From the NCBI GenBank assembly GCA_030638325.1, contig DAOWEV010000253.1:1-6777 (forward strand): a DNA stretch of 6,777 nucleotides. Reading direction: 5' to 3'. Every line of letters starts with the position of its first letter. Position 1 is the first letter of the stretch. Made by a program: the position numbers and the translations under genes. Source of the DNA: Bacteroidales bacterium (lineage in GTDB: Bacteria; Bacteroidota; Bacteroidia; Bacteroidales; JAGOPY01). This document shows, one piece after another, positions 1-6,567 of this stretch. The notes under the pieces are model-generated. The model did not search any database. It saw nothing but the letters and a program-made list of their open reading frames with translations, and was not told the DNA's origin.

Positions 1-2
1 AT

Positions 3-1304
3 AATATCATTGGTATCAGGCACGAAGACAAGTATGCTATGGAAAGAAGGGTGCCCATCATCCCGAAACATATCAGCAGGTTGATCCGGGAAGAAGGACT
101 GCAGTGTCATATTCAAAATTCCCCCAAAAGAATTTTTAGAGATGAAGAGTTTCTCCAGGCAGGGGCTGAAGTGGTGGATGATCTTGGAAAAACACCGGTC
201 ATCTTGGGAGTTAAGGAAATGCCCCTATCATTTTTTGAAGCAGCTAAGACATATATTTTCTTTTCTCATGTGATCAAGGGACAGTCATATAATATGCCCA
301 TGTTACAGAAAATGATGGCCCTTGGATGTAACCTGATAGATTATGAAAAGATTTCTGACGAGCATGGCAGAAGGCTTATCTTTTTCGGCCGATTTGCCGG
401 GCTGGCCGGTATGATAAACTCTTTGTGGTCGCTGGGGCAAAGGCTGAAATACCTCGGTGTGGAAACCCCTTTCCTGAAAATAAAGCAATCCCATAAATAC
501 AATTCGCTGGAGGAAGCAAAGGCTGTTATCTCTGAGGTGGGTTTTGAGATCATTAATAAAGGACTGCCAAAAGAATTGAGTCCTTTGACCGTTGGATTTA
601 CAGGATATGGGAATGTGTCAAACGGTGCCCAGGAAATCCTGAACCTGTTGCCGGTGAAAGAAATTTTGCCGGATGAATTACCGGCCTTAAAAGAGATGCA
701 GAACCTGCCGGATAATGTGCTCTATAAAATCATTTTTAAAGAGGAGTACCTGTCTAAACCAAAAAACGATTCGGATGAGTTTGACCTCCAGGATTATTAT
801 ACACATCCTGAGAAGTATGAAGATCAATTCCAGCAATACATCCCGCACCTGACCGTTTTGATGAATTGCATGTACTGGGATGAAAGGTATCCCAGGATCA
901 TTACCAAAAAATATCTTAAGGAAATGTATTCGACAGGAAATCCGAAGTTAACGGTCATTGGGGATATTACCTGTGATCCGGGTGGCTCTGTTGAATGCAC
1001 CTTTAAAGGAACGGAGATCGAGGACCCTGTTTTTGTCTATGATCCGCTTAAAGATGAATACCGGATGGGATTCGAAGGAGACGGGATCCTGGATATGCCT
1101 GTGGATATTTTGCCGAGCGAGCTGCCCCGGGAGTCTTCAGTTGCATTCAGCGAAGCCTTGTTCAGATATATCAAAGCAATTGCTTCCGCCGATTATGCAG
1201 TTTCTTTTGAAGATCTCGATCTGCCGGCTCCCATCAAGCGGGCCATGATCCTGCATAAGGGAAAACTTACGCCTGATTTTGAATATATTAAAGATAATTT
1301 TTAA
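3..1304 (+). CDS. Lysine-ketoglutarate reductase-like protein (saccharopine-forming), 5' partial
   Basis: Predicted to condense lysine with 2-oxoglutarate into saccharopine using NAD(P)H in the cytoplasm, the first step of saccharopine-type lysine breakdown. The reading frame is open to the left edge. Codons before the ATG at 39 read IGIRHEDKYA and run into ERRVP, matching the conserved IGIRREDxxxWERRxP opening of the alanine dehydrogenase/transhydrogenase-like N-terminal domain. The Met at 39 is therefore internal and the real start lies just outside the window. Counting from that Met, family landmarks are LGVKEMP (56-62), FFSH (74-77), LIDYEK (99-104), the dinucleotide-binding loop GYGNVSNG (189-196), DITCDPGGSVE (309-319) and EGDGIL (346-351). 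The protein ends where the reductase half of animal AASS ends. It is followed 15 bases later by saccharopine dehydrogenase in the same frame, so co-transcription is likely. The match to AASS is from memory of the family; cofactor choice and direction in the cell are inferred. Confidence 0.88.
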   Translation, partial: NIIGIRHEDKYAMERRVPIIPKHISRLIREEGLQCHIQNSPKRIFRDEEFLQAGAEVVDDLGKTPVILGVKEMPLSFFEAAKTYIFFSHVIKGQSYNMPMLQKMMALGCNLIDYEKISDEHGRRLIFFGRFAGLAGMINSLWSLGQRLKYLGVETPFLKIKQSHKYNSLEEAKAVISEVGFEIINKGLPKELSPLTVGFTGYGNVSNGAQEILNLLPVKEILPDELPALKEMQNLPDNVLYKIIFKEEYLSKPKNDSDEFDLQDYYTHPEKYEDQFQQYIPHLTVLMNCMYWDERYPRIITKKYLKEMYSTGNPKLTVIGDITCDPGGSVECTFKGTEIEDPVFVYDPLKDEYRMGFEGDGILDMPVDILPSELPRESSVAFSEALFRYIKAIASADYAVSFEDLDLPAPIKRAMILHKGKLTPDFEYIKDNF

Positions 1305-1319
1305 ATCTAATTTTTTATT

Positions 1320-2654
1320 ATGAAGAAAGTATTGATACTTGGAGCCGGGATGGTGGTACGCCCGATCGTTAAATATTTACTTGAAAAAGGATACCTCGTT
1401 ACTGTTGCCACGCGTACAAAGTCAAAAGCTGACGCCATGATCGACGGGCATCCAAACGGCACTTCCATGACCTGGACGGTGGATGATGAGGAAACCCTCG
1501 ACAGGCTTATCAGCGAGCATGACCTTACGGTCAGCCTGTTGCCTTATGCATACCACCTGATGGTGGCTAAAAAGTGTATCGCCCATAAAAAGAATATGGT
1601 TACGACCTCTTACATGAAGCCGGAGATGCAGGCGCTTGACCAGGAGGCAAAAGATGCCGGTATCGTGATCATCATGGAACTGGGACTTGACCCGGGCATT
1701 GATCATATGTCGGCCATGAGGATCATTGATCATGTGCATAACAAAGGTGGGAAGATAGAGGAGTTTTATTCCATCACCGGCGCTTTGCCGGCCCCGGAAG
1801 CATGCGATAACCCATTCAATTATAAATTCTCATGGAGCCCCAAAGGGGTAGTGCTGGCAAGCAAAAATGACGGGCGTTACCTGCGTCATAGTAATGAAGT
1901 TTATGTGACGCCGGAAGACCTTTTCAAAGATCCGTTCAAGGTTGATTTTCCCGATATCGGTGCATTGGAAATATATCCCAACCGGGATTCCCTACCCTAT
2001 ATTGATCTATACGGAATCCCGGAAACAAAAACCATATACCGGGGCACTTTCAGGCATCCGGGCTGGTGTGAATCACTCGATGCGATTAAGGCCATGAAAC
2101 TTATTGATGATGATACCATAGACTTTTCAGATCTTACCTATGCGGGTTTTATTGCCGAAAGAATTGGCGCCGGGAATCCTTCTGATATCAGGCAAAAAAC
2201 ATCTGACTTCCTCGGTGAAGGATATGATACCGCTTTGGAGGCCCTTGAGTGGCTTGGTATGTTTGATGACAAGCCGGTGGGAAGGGGAGAGGATACTGCC
2301 TTCGAAGTGACCTCCGATGTTATGATTGAAAAGATGATGATCGGACCGGACGAGAGGGACATGGTGGTCATGCAACATACATTCCTGGGAAGTTATCCTG
2401 ATGGAAATAAAGAAGTGATCAAATCCACTATGGTTGATTTCGGAACCCTGAAAACTGATACCGCTGTTGCCAGAACAGTAGCTTTACCGGCAGCTTGCGG
2501 CGTTGAAATGATACTGGAAGGCAAGATCGATGTAACGGGCGTTTACATTCCTGTTATTCCGGAGCTGTATAACCCCATCCTTGATCAGCTTGAAACAATG
2601 AATATCAGGATGGTTGAGGTATTTGGATTGCCCGAGAGCGAAATTATTAAATAG
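1320..2654 (+). CDS. Saccharopine dehydrogenase (glutamate-forming type), LYS9/AASS C-terminal-like
   Basis: Predicted to oxidise saccharopine to 2-aminoadipate 6-semialdehyde and glutamate (or the reverse), acting directly after the upstream reductase. The 444-residue protein opens with a Rossmann strand and loop, KVLILGAGMVVRP (3-15). Further landmarks shared with the dehydrogenase half of AASS and with fungal Lys9 are SLLPY (72-76), NMVTTSY (92-98), ELGLDPGIDHM (120-130), LPAPE (156-160), NPFNYKFSWSP (164-174), YPNRDS (219-224), EWLGMFDD (310-317) and GPDERDMVVM (342-351). Length is normal for a stand-alone enzyme and no key block is missing. The ATG at 1320 is chosen because the Rossmann fold begins immediately after it. 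No Shine-Dalgarno is visible, only an AT-rich run, as usual in Bacteroidota. The stop overlaps the next gene's start by one base. A biosynthetic role is less likely given the paired reductase, but direction cannot be read from sequence. Confidence 0.92.
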   Translation: MKKVLILGAGMVVRPIVKYLLEKGYLVTVATRTKSKADAMIDGHPNGTSMTWTVDDEETLDRLISEHDLTVSLLPYAYHLMVAKKCIAHKKNMVTTSYMKPEMQALDQEAKDAGIVIIMELGLDPGIDHMSAMRIIDHVHNKGGKIEEFYSITGALPAPEACDNPFNYKFSWSPKGVVLASKNDGRYLRHSNEVYVTPEDLFKDPFKVDFPDIGALEIYPNRDSLPYIDLYGIPETKTIYRGTFRHPGWCESLDAIKAMKLIDDDTIDFSDLTYAGFIAERIGAGNPSDIRQKTSDFLGEGYDTALEALEWLGMFDDKPVGRGEDTAFEVTSDVMIEKMMIGPDERDMVVMQHTFLGSYPDGNKEVIKSTMVDFGTLKTDTAVARTVALPAACGVEMILEGKIDVTGVYIPVIPELYNPILDQLETMNIRMVEVFGLPESEIIK

Positions 2655-3496
2655 TGCGTGTGGATATTATAATCACGATAGTCCTTATCATTGTCATTGT
2701 TTATTTGATGATGAAGTTCACCAGCCGGAAGAGCGCTCAGAAGGATAGCTCAAATCAGCAGCCCGTGAAGCCAAGAAGAAAGGCCAAATACGGGAAATGG
2801 ATCGGAGGTGGTCTGGGCTGGGCCTTCGGCGGACCCATAGGAGCGATGTTAGGGTTTATGTTTGGCTCTATGTATGATGGTATGCAAAGTGGTGATTATG
2901 AATACCGCCGTACGCAGACCGGTGATTTCAGTGTGAGCTTGCTGATCCTGGCCGCTGCCGTTATGAAGGCCGACGGGCGTGTGGTGAAGTCGGAGTTGAA
3001 TTATGTGAGAATATTTTTAGAGAGGCAGTTTGGCAGGAATGAAGCTGAACAAAAGATCCTGATGCTGCGCGAAATATTGAAGCAGGAGATTCGCTTGCAG
3101 GAGGTTTGTATGCAGATCAGGCAGTATATGGAATATGCTTCCAGGCTTCAGTTGATCCATTTCCTGTTTGGTGTTTCTTCTGCCGACGGAAATTATCACC
3201 CCAAAGAGGTTGATGTTATTGAAGCCATTGCCAATTATCTAAGTGTAAGTAAAATAGATTTCTCTTCCATCAAAGCCATGTTTGTGAAAGATCCTTCAAG
3301 TTGCTATAAAATACTTGAAGTATCTGCCGATGCTTCTGATGATGAAGTCAGGAAAGCTTATCACAAGATGGCCATCAAGTACCATCCCGACAAAGTGGCC
3401 CACCTGGGCGGCGATATTCAAAAAGCTGCCAAGGAGAAGTTTCAGAAGTTGAACGGAGCTTATGCTGAGATTAAAAAGCAAAGAGGCATTAAATAA
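2654..3496 (+). CDS. djlA: DjlA-like membrane co-chaperone (TerB domain plus C-terminal J domain)
   Basis: Predicted membrane-anchored J-protein that would stimulate DnaK ATPase near the inner membrane. Order of parts: a very hydrophobic stretch (4-20); a basic, polar linker (21-48); a glycine-rich segment (48-73) that resembles the DjlA transmembrane anchor and ends in GSMYDG; a TerB-like helical domain (about 92-205) with two acidic signatures, KADGRVVKSE (105-114) and SADGNYHPKE (176-185); and a J domain (about 215-280) carrying the essential HPD triad at 244-246. The start is a GTG at 2654, overlapping the TAG of the previous gene (TAGTG), which suggests translational coupling. A second GTG lies two codons later. 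An ATG at 2708 would remove the first hydrophobic stretch and give the classic one-anchor DjlA layout, so the start is uncertain. The family call is firm; the clients and any link to lysine breakdown are unknown. Confidence 0.85.
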   Translation: MRVDIIITIVLIIVIVYLMMKFTSRKSAQKDSSNQQPVKPRRKAKYGKWIGGGLGWAFGGPIGAMLGFMFGSMYDGMQSGDYEYRRTQTGDFSVSLLILAAAVMKADGRVVKSELNYVRIFLERQFGRNEAEQKILMLREILKQEIRLQEVCMQIRQYMEYASRLQLIHFLFGVSSADGNYHPKEVDVIEAIANYLSVSKIDFSSIKAMFVKDPSSCYKILEVSADASDDEVRKAYHKMAIKYHPDKVAHLGGDIQKAAKEKFQKLNGAYAEIKKQRGIK

Positions 3497-3754
3497 CGAT
3501 GGATTTTGATTATTTTTGTTACTGAACATTCAACATAATAACCCGGACAAAGCGGAATATTATATTTTAAATTTAAAGGTACTATGTTATTTCAAAGCAA
3601 GTGTCGAACTAAAACCACCTTTAGTGGGAATTAATTAACTGTTGCATGTTACAGGTTGCAGGTTACGGGTTGCAAGTTGAGAACCTGCAACCTGCAACCT
3701 GCAACAAAAAAATTGACAATATGTTGGTAAAAGTTACACCCTAATTTCCTAATT
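3497..3754. other. Intergenic spacer between the djlA-like and lipoprotein genes
   Basis: No credible coding sequence on either strand. It contains a TATTTTTG (3511-3518) that fits the Bacteroidota -7 consensus TAnnTTTG but has no TTG at the expected distance upstream, so I do not call a promoter. It also holds a perfect 12-base palindrome TTTAAATTTAAA (3565-3576), the heptamer hairpin at 3641-3705, and a TTGACA (3713-3718) without a good -10 partner. No hairpin with a following T-run marks the end of the upstream operon. Confidence 0.6.
3641..3705. repeat. Heptamer tandem repeat forming a long inverted repeat
   Basis: The left part (3641-3678) is five imperfect copies of GTTGCAG: GTTGCAT, GTTACAG, GTTGCAG, GTTACGG, GTTGCAA, then GTT. 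The right part (3682-3705) is three exact copies of AACCTGC followed by AAC, the reverse complement of the same unit. The last 24 bases of the left arm (3655-3678) pair with the right arm with three mismatches across a loop of about three bases. The right arm is followed by seven A residues, not T, so it is not a standard terminator for plus-strand transcripts. Similar TTGCAGG arrays are common in Bacteroidota spacers; a function is not established here. Confidence 0.85.
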
Positions 3755-4048
3755 ATGAAAACCGGAAGAGTATTTTTTTATTTATTTTTGATTGTCTTTT
3801 TAGCCTTGATCCTGTCATCATGTGCACCCGGCAATGAACGTTTTGATATCGGTGTGGCCGGCTTTTGGGCTGGATTGTGGCACGGCTTTATTTCATTGAT
3901 TACCTTTATCATCAGCCTGTTTAATGATGATGTGACCATCTATGAAGTGAACAACAACGGTAAACTTTACAACCTTGGTTTTATTCTGGGAGCAGCTGCT
4001 TTTTATGGCGGGAGTTGGAGCTCAAGTTGCAAAAGAAAATGGAAGTAA
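3755..4048 (+). CDS. Small predicted lipoprotein with hydrophobic segments, unknown function
   Basis: A 97-residue protein that I cannot assign a function. Residues 1-22 form a lipoprotein signal peptide (MKTGR, then a long hydrophobic run) with the lipobox LSSC and the lipidated Cys at 23. After a short polar stretch come the block GFWAGLWHGFISLITFIISLF (36-56, with WHG at 42-44), the polar block NDDVTIYEVNNNG (57-69), a second hydrophobic stretch (about 73-86) and a basic tail ending KRKWK. The GLWHG-F-ISLF-YEV-NNG pattern resembles small hypothetical proteins I recall from many bacteria, so it is probably a real conserved family. The ATG at 3755 places the signal peptide correctly; no Shine-Dalgarno is seen. 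It stands alone on the plus strand, 258 bases after the djlA-like gene and convergent with the porin gene, with a 46-base gap. Confidence 0.8.
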   Translation: MKTGRVFFYLFLIVFLALILSSCAPGNERFDIGVAGFWAGLWHGFISLITFIISLFNDDVTIYEVNNNGKLYNLGFILGAAAFYGGSWSSSCKRKWK

Positions 4049-4094
4049 GGTTCGCACTTCAGGGTGCCTTGTTGACTAGTGAGGCCTGGCCGGA

Positions 4095-6086
4095 TCAATT
4101 GTAGAAAGTCCAGGAAAGTCCAAATTTCAGAGCGGCGTCCTGGGCAGGATAGTGGGGAACCATATAATAGCGGTAGCCACTGAAGAAACTATTGAAATGC
4201 TGGTATTTCAGGAAGAACCTGAACCTTTTTATCATAAAGTTGACATAAACATCAGCATACACATAGTTGCCGATCTTCTTATCATTCTGTAAATAAAAAG
4301 ACCTGGTTGCAGGCATGTAGGCATCTCCATAGTAAGCAGTGTTATAATTAAAATCTAAGCCTGGCTGAAGTATTAAAGCATTCTTAAACAACGACAGCGT
4401 CACATAAAAGGAGATACGGGCAGTCAGGTCCGGAAGCCTTAAAATATTATTGTCGGAGGCATGCTGATAGATGAAGGTATTGTCAATATTCCATATCCCA
4501 AGCCTGAAGTTTTTGTATAGATATGCCTGAAATATACTGATGCTGCCATCATGTTGCTGAGGCTTTGCATTCTCATTCAGGTATATTAAGTCTGCAACCT
4601 GGTACAAGCTGGCCCCGATCCGGAGGTTCCTTAGAATGTAGCTGCCATCAATAAAAAGGATTTTTTCCTGTTTCAGGTCATTGTTCCAACGCAGGTAATT
4701 GGAGAAGTAATGGTGGTAGAAGTATCCTTTTTCCTGCATTGTCAGATAAGCATTGAATTCAAGCGCACCAAAGTTTTTCTCATGAAACCTGAGATACTGT
4801 TTAAATTTACCTCCGAGGTAATATCCACCGGAATTAAAATCCCCGAATGTGTATTTTCCTGTAAGATCAAGTTTTGTGGTTGTGGATGGCCGGATAGTGA
4901 TCTCAACAGAGGGTATTAATGTATTATAAGTTCTTTTGTTATTATATCCGGATGCCTGAGGATAAAGCGGTACGGTTGAAACGTCGCCGGATGGCATGAA
5001 TATATGGTAGTCCTGTTTTTCAGAATATCCGGAGATCCTGGAATATTGATAAGTTATGCCGATATTGATATACAATCGCTTATCCAGTGGATTGTCATTG
5101 ATTCCGAGGTTCGACCAGGATATTTGATTGGTAAGCCGGTCTACCCGTACCGAATCAAAAGTCTGTGTAGAGTCAAGAATGTCATCGAAAGGCTCCCAGA
5201 AAGAGTTGGTGGGCTCCTTGTCCGAGTACATTTGTATTTGTTTGGTATAGTCAAACTTATGAGCGATCCTGCCAAGATGAAAGCGTTTAGATCTTATGGC
5301 TTTATTTGTATCCTTAGTTAACTCTGATCCGGAAAGAAAGAAATACTGGTTCAGGAAAGCGCCTGACACCTTTACCTCGTTTTCTGCCGTTGACAGGTTC
5401 ACCGGGATATTTCTCCGGTTTGGGTCTAAATTTTCTTCAAATACACTGTCATTTACGATTCCCCCATTTTCCTCGACGATAAACTTATTATGGAAATAGT
5501 TGGCAATAATTCCATAACGCATATTGTTGGTAAGGAACTGGCCGGTGATCACAAGGCTTTTGTCATCTGCTTTTTGATGGGAGTAATGGCCGGGAGAATG
5601 GAGGAAGTAAAGATCTGCACCGAGGATGATATTTTTTCCCATGGGCTGGCTATGAACTATTCGAATAAATTGTTCTTTATGGGCTCCATTAGCATAAGAA
5701 AGGTAGGATACTGGAATTTGGTTTCTGTAATAGGTAGCCTTTCGCCCGAGGTAAATATATTGATCGAAAGAGTGCATCCCGAAGTGTACACCGGGGCAGA
5801 TAAAAGGATTGAATATCAATGGATTGTGTGCAAGGCCCAGATTTCCCAGGGTGGCAAAGAAACGATTATCCTGCTGTAAGGGGTCATATTGCTGGAAACC
5901 TGCAAGGCGGGTTGGATTGACCAGTTTGAGTTTAGCGAGGGAGAGGCTGTCGATAGATGATTGGAAGTATGGGATATCCAGTGTATCGTGTTGGTTTAGC
6001 AATGAGTCGAGTTTGTCGGCATGCAGTGAGTGTATGCCAAGGGCAATCAGGAGCAGGATCATGGAGCATATGCGGAAGCCTTTCAT
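4095..6086 (-). CDS. Putative outer-membrane porin (Bacteroidetes Porin_10-like family)
   Basis: A 663-residue predicted outer-membrane beta-barrel. It has a Sec signal peptide: MKGFR followed by a hydrophobic core and a plausible cut after SLHA at residue 23. The mature start is polar (DKLDSLLNQHDTLD). The rest is a run of alternating aromatic and polar stretches typical of transmembrane strands, with glycine and tyrosine-rich segments, and ends in a strand-like GLSWTFYN. The early block around HNPLIFNP, the LSYANGAHKEQ region and the following NNxxYGIIANYFHNKF style fit the 'putative porin' family (Porin_10) seen in Bacteroidota, whose members are about this long. Substrate is unknown. The ATG at 6086 is chosen because the signal peptide begins there; no Shine-Dalgarno is seen. 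It lies downstream of the rRNA operon on the same strand, but a strong terminator lies between, so it likely has its own promoter. Confidence 0.82.
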   Translation of the reverse strand: MKGFRICSMILLLIALGIHSLHADKLDSLLNQHDTLDIPYFQSSIDSLSLAKLKLVNPTRLAGFQQYDPLQQDNRFFATLGNLGLAHNPLIFNPFICPGVHFGMHSFDQYIYLGRKATYYRNQIPVSYLSYANGAHKEQFIRIVHSQPMGKNIILGADLYFLHSPGHYSHQKADDKSLVITGQFLTNNMRYGIIANYFHNKFIVEENGGIVNDSVFEENLDPNRRNIPVNLSTAENEVKVSGAFLNQYFFLSGSELTKDTNKAIRSKRFHLGRIAHKFDYTKQIQMYSDKEPTNSFWEPFDDILDSTQTFDSVRVDRLTNQISWSNLGINDNPLDKRLYINIGITYQYSRISGYSEKQDYHIFMPSGDVSTVPLYPQASGYNNKRTYNTLIPSVEITIRPSTTTKLDLTGKYTFGDFNSGGYYLGGKFKQYLRFHEKNFGALEFNAYLTMQEKGYFYHHYFSNYLRWNNDLKQEKILFIDGSYILRNLRIGASLYQVADLIYLNENAKPQQHDGSISIFQAYLYKNFRLGIWNIDNTFIYQHASDNNILRLPDLTARISFYVTLSLFKNALILQPGLDFNYNTAYYGDAYMPATRSFYLQNDKKIGNYVYADVYVNFMIKRFRFFLKYQHFNSFFSGYRYYMVPHYPAQDAALKFGLSWTFYN

Positions 6087-6172
6087 TTATATGAATATTG
6101 CAGTGCCGACAGAATGAACGATAGTTTATTACATTTATTGGTTCTACCACGTATTTAATGGGTAATGGAATA

Positions 6173-6212
6173 ATGATTGAATGATTAAATGATTGAATGA
6201 TTAAATGATTGA
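6173..6212. repeat. Tandem repeat, 8-base unit ATGATTRA, five copies
   Basis: The copies alternate ATGATTGA, ATGATTAA, ATGATTGA, ATGATTAA, ATGATTGA without interruption, so the exact period is 16 bases (2.5 copies). It lies 87 bases upstream of the porin start codon, most likely within its leader or promoter region. Array length is the kind that can change by slippage. Confidence 0.95.
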
Positions 6213-6230
6213 ATTAGCAACAATAACTGA

Positions 6231-6270
6231 CATTTAAGCATTTACACATTTAAGCATTTACACATTTATA
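6231..6270. repeat. Tandem repeat, 16-base unit CATTTAAGCATTTACA, 2.5 copies
   Basis: Two exact copies (6231-6246 and 6247-6262) are followed by a half copy CATTTATA (6263-6270). Each unit is itself two diverged 8-base halves sharing CATTTA. It sits 18 bases from the ATGATTRA array, which has the same period but a different sequence. Confidence 0.95.
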
Positions 6271-6279
6271 TATTTCCAC

Positions 6280-6314
6280 TAAAATTACAATAGAACCTAT
6301 TTGTTTCTTCAAAA
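6280..6314 (-). promoter_or_regulatory. Candidate Bacteroidota-type promoter for the porin gene
   Basis: On the minus strand, TTTTG (6314-6310) is followed after 22 bases by TAATTTTA (6287-6280). The phylum consensus is TTG, 17 to 23 bases, then TAnnTTTG, so only the final G of the -7 element is missing. A rival -7 match, TACTTTTG (6317-6310), fits TAnnTTTG fully but has no TTG upstream at the right distance. Either would give a leader of about 190 to 220 bases containing both tandem arrays. AT-rich sequence yields such matches by chance, so this is tentative. Confidence 0.25.
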
Positions 6315-6350
6315 GTAGTGATAAATCGGGATGGGGAAAGGGGGGGGCAC

Positions 6351-6383
6351 AAAAAAACCCATCCGCCGGATGGCGGACGGGTT
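6351..6383 (-). terminator. Intrinsic terminator of the rRNA operon
   Basis: Read on the minus strand, AACCCGTCCGCC, loop ATCC, GGCGGATGGGTT forms a 12-base-pair stem with a single G-T wobble. It is immediately followed by T residues; seven T in a row at 6357-6351 include the last two of the stem. It begins five bases after the 5S 3' end, so it should stop rRNA transcription before the porin gene. Confidence 0.93.
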
Positions 6384-6387
6384 AATA

Positions 6388-6501
<114 letters not shown>

Positions 6502-6567
6502 GGTCTTCAATATTTTATTGACATATATATGAAAGAAAATGCTTGTTAATATTATCTTGTCATTTAG

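Larger units (their letters stand above)
6087..6350. other. Spacer between the porin start and the rRNA terminator
   Basis: No gene on either strand. This region must hold the porin promoter and leader because the rRNA terminator lies just beyond it. It contains two unrelated tandem arrays with the same 16-base period, a run of eight G residues (6340-6347) with two shorter G runs beside it, and a weak promoter-like pair listed separately. Confidence 0.7.

Noticed and set aside
958..1248. 96-residue alternative-frame open stretch inside the reductase gene
   Set aside because: The overlapping frame carries the conserved reductase motifs; this one is rich in Arg, Ser and Cys with no recognisable pattern.
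1422..1739. 105-residue minus-strand open stretch inside saccharopine dehydrogenase
   Set aside because: Rich in His and Arg as expected of an antisense shadow, with no features of its own; the same holds for those at 2127-2378.
3616..3629. Small CCAC/GTGG hairpin as a terminator for the plus-strand operon
   Set aside because: Only four base pairs and no T-run follows.
3713..3741. TTGACA followed by a possible -10 upstream of the lipoprotein gene
   Set aside because: The best partner at 16 to 17 bases is TACACC, a poor -10, and Bacteroidota promoters use a different consensus; neither TAnnTTTG nor a close match is present.
5490..5879. 129-residue plus-strand open frame opposite the porin gene
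   Set aside because: It lies fully inside the porin coding region on the other strand, shows no domain or signal-peptide features, and the porin frame is far longer and coherent. The other plus-strand frames within 4710-6117 are rejected for the same reason.
6173..6270. Tandem arrays as a CRISPR array or integration site
   Set aside because: The units are 8 to 16 bases, contiguous, with no spacers between them and no cas, integrase or tRNA genes nearby.
6502..6567. tRNA or small RNA in the 23S-5S spacer
   Set aside because: Only about 66 bases of AT-rich sequence, with no cloverleaf or TTC-arm signature.
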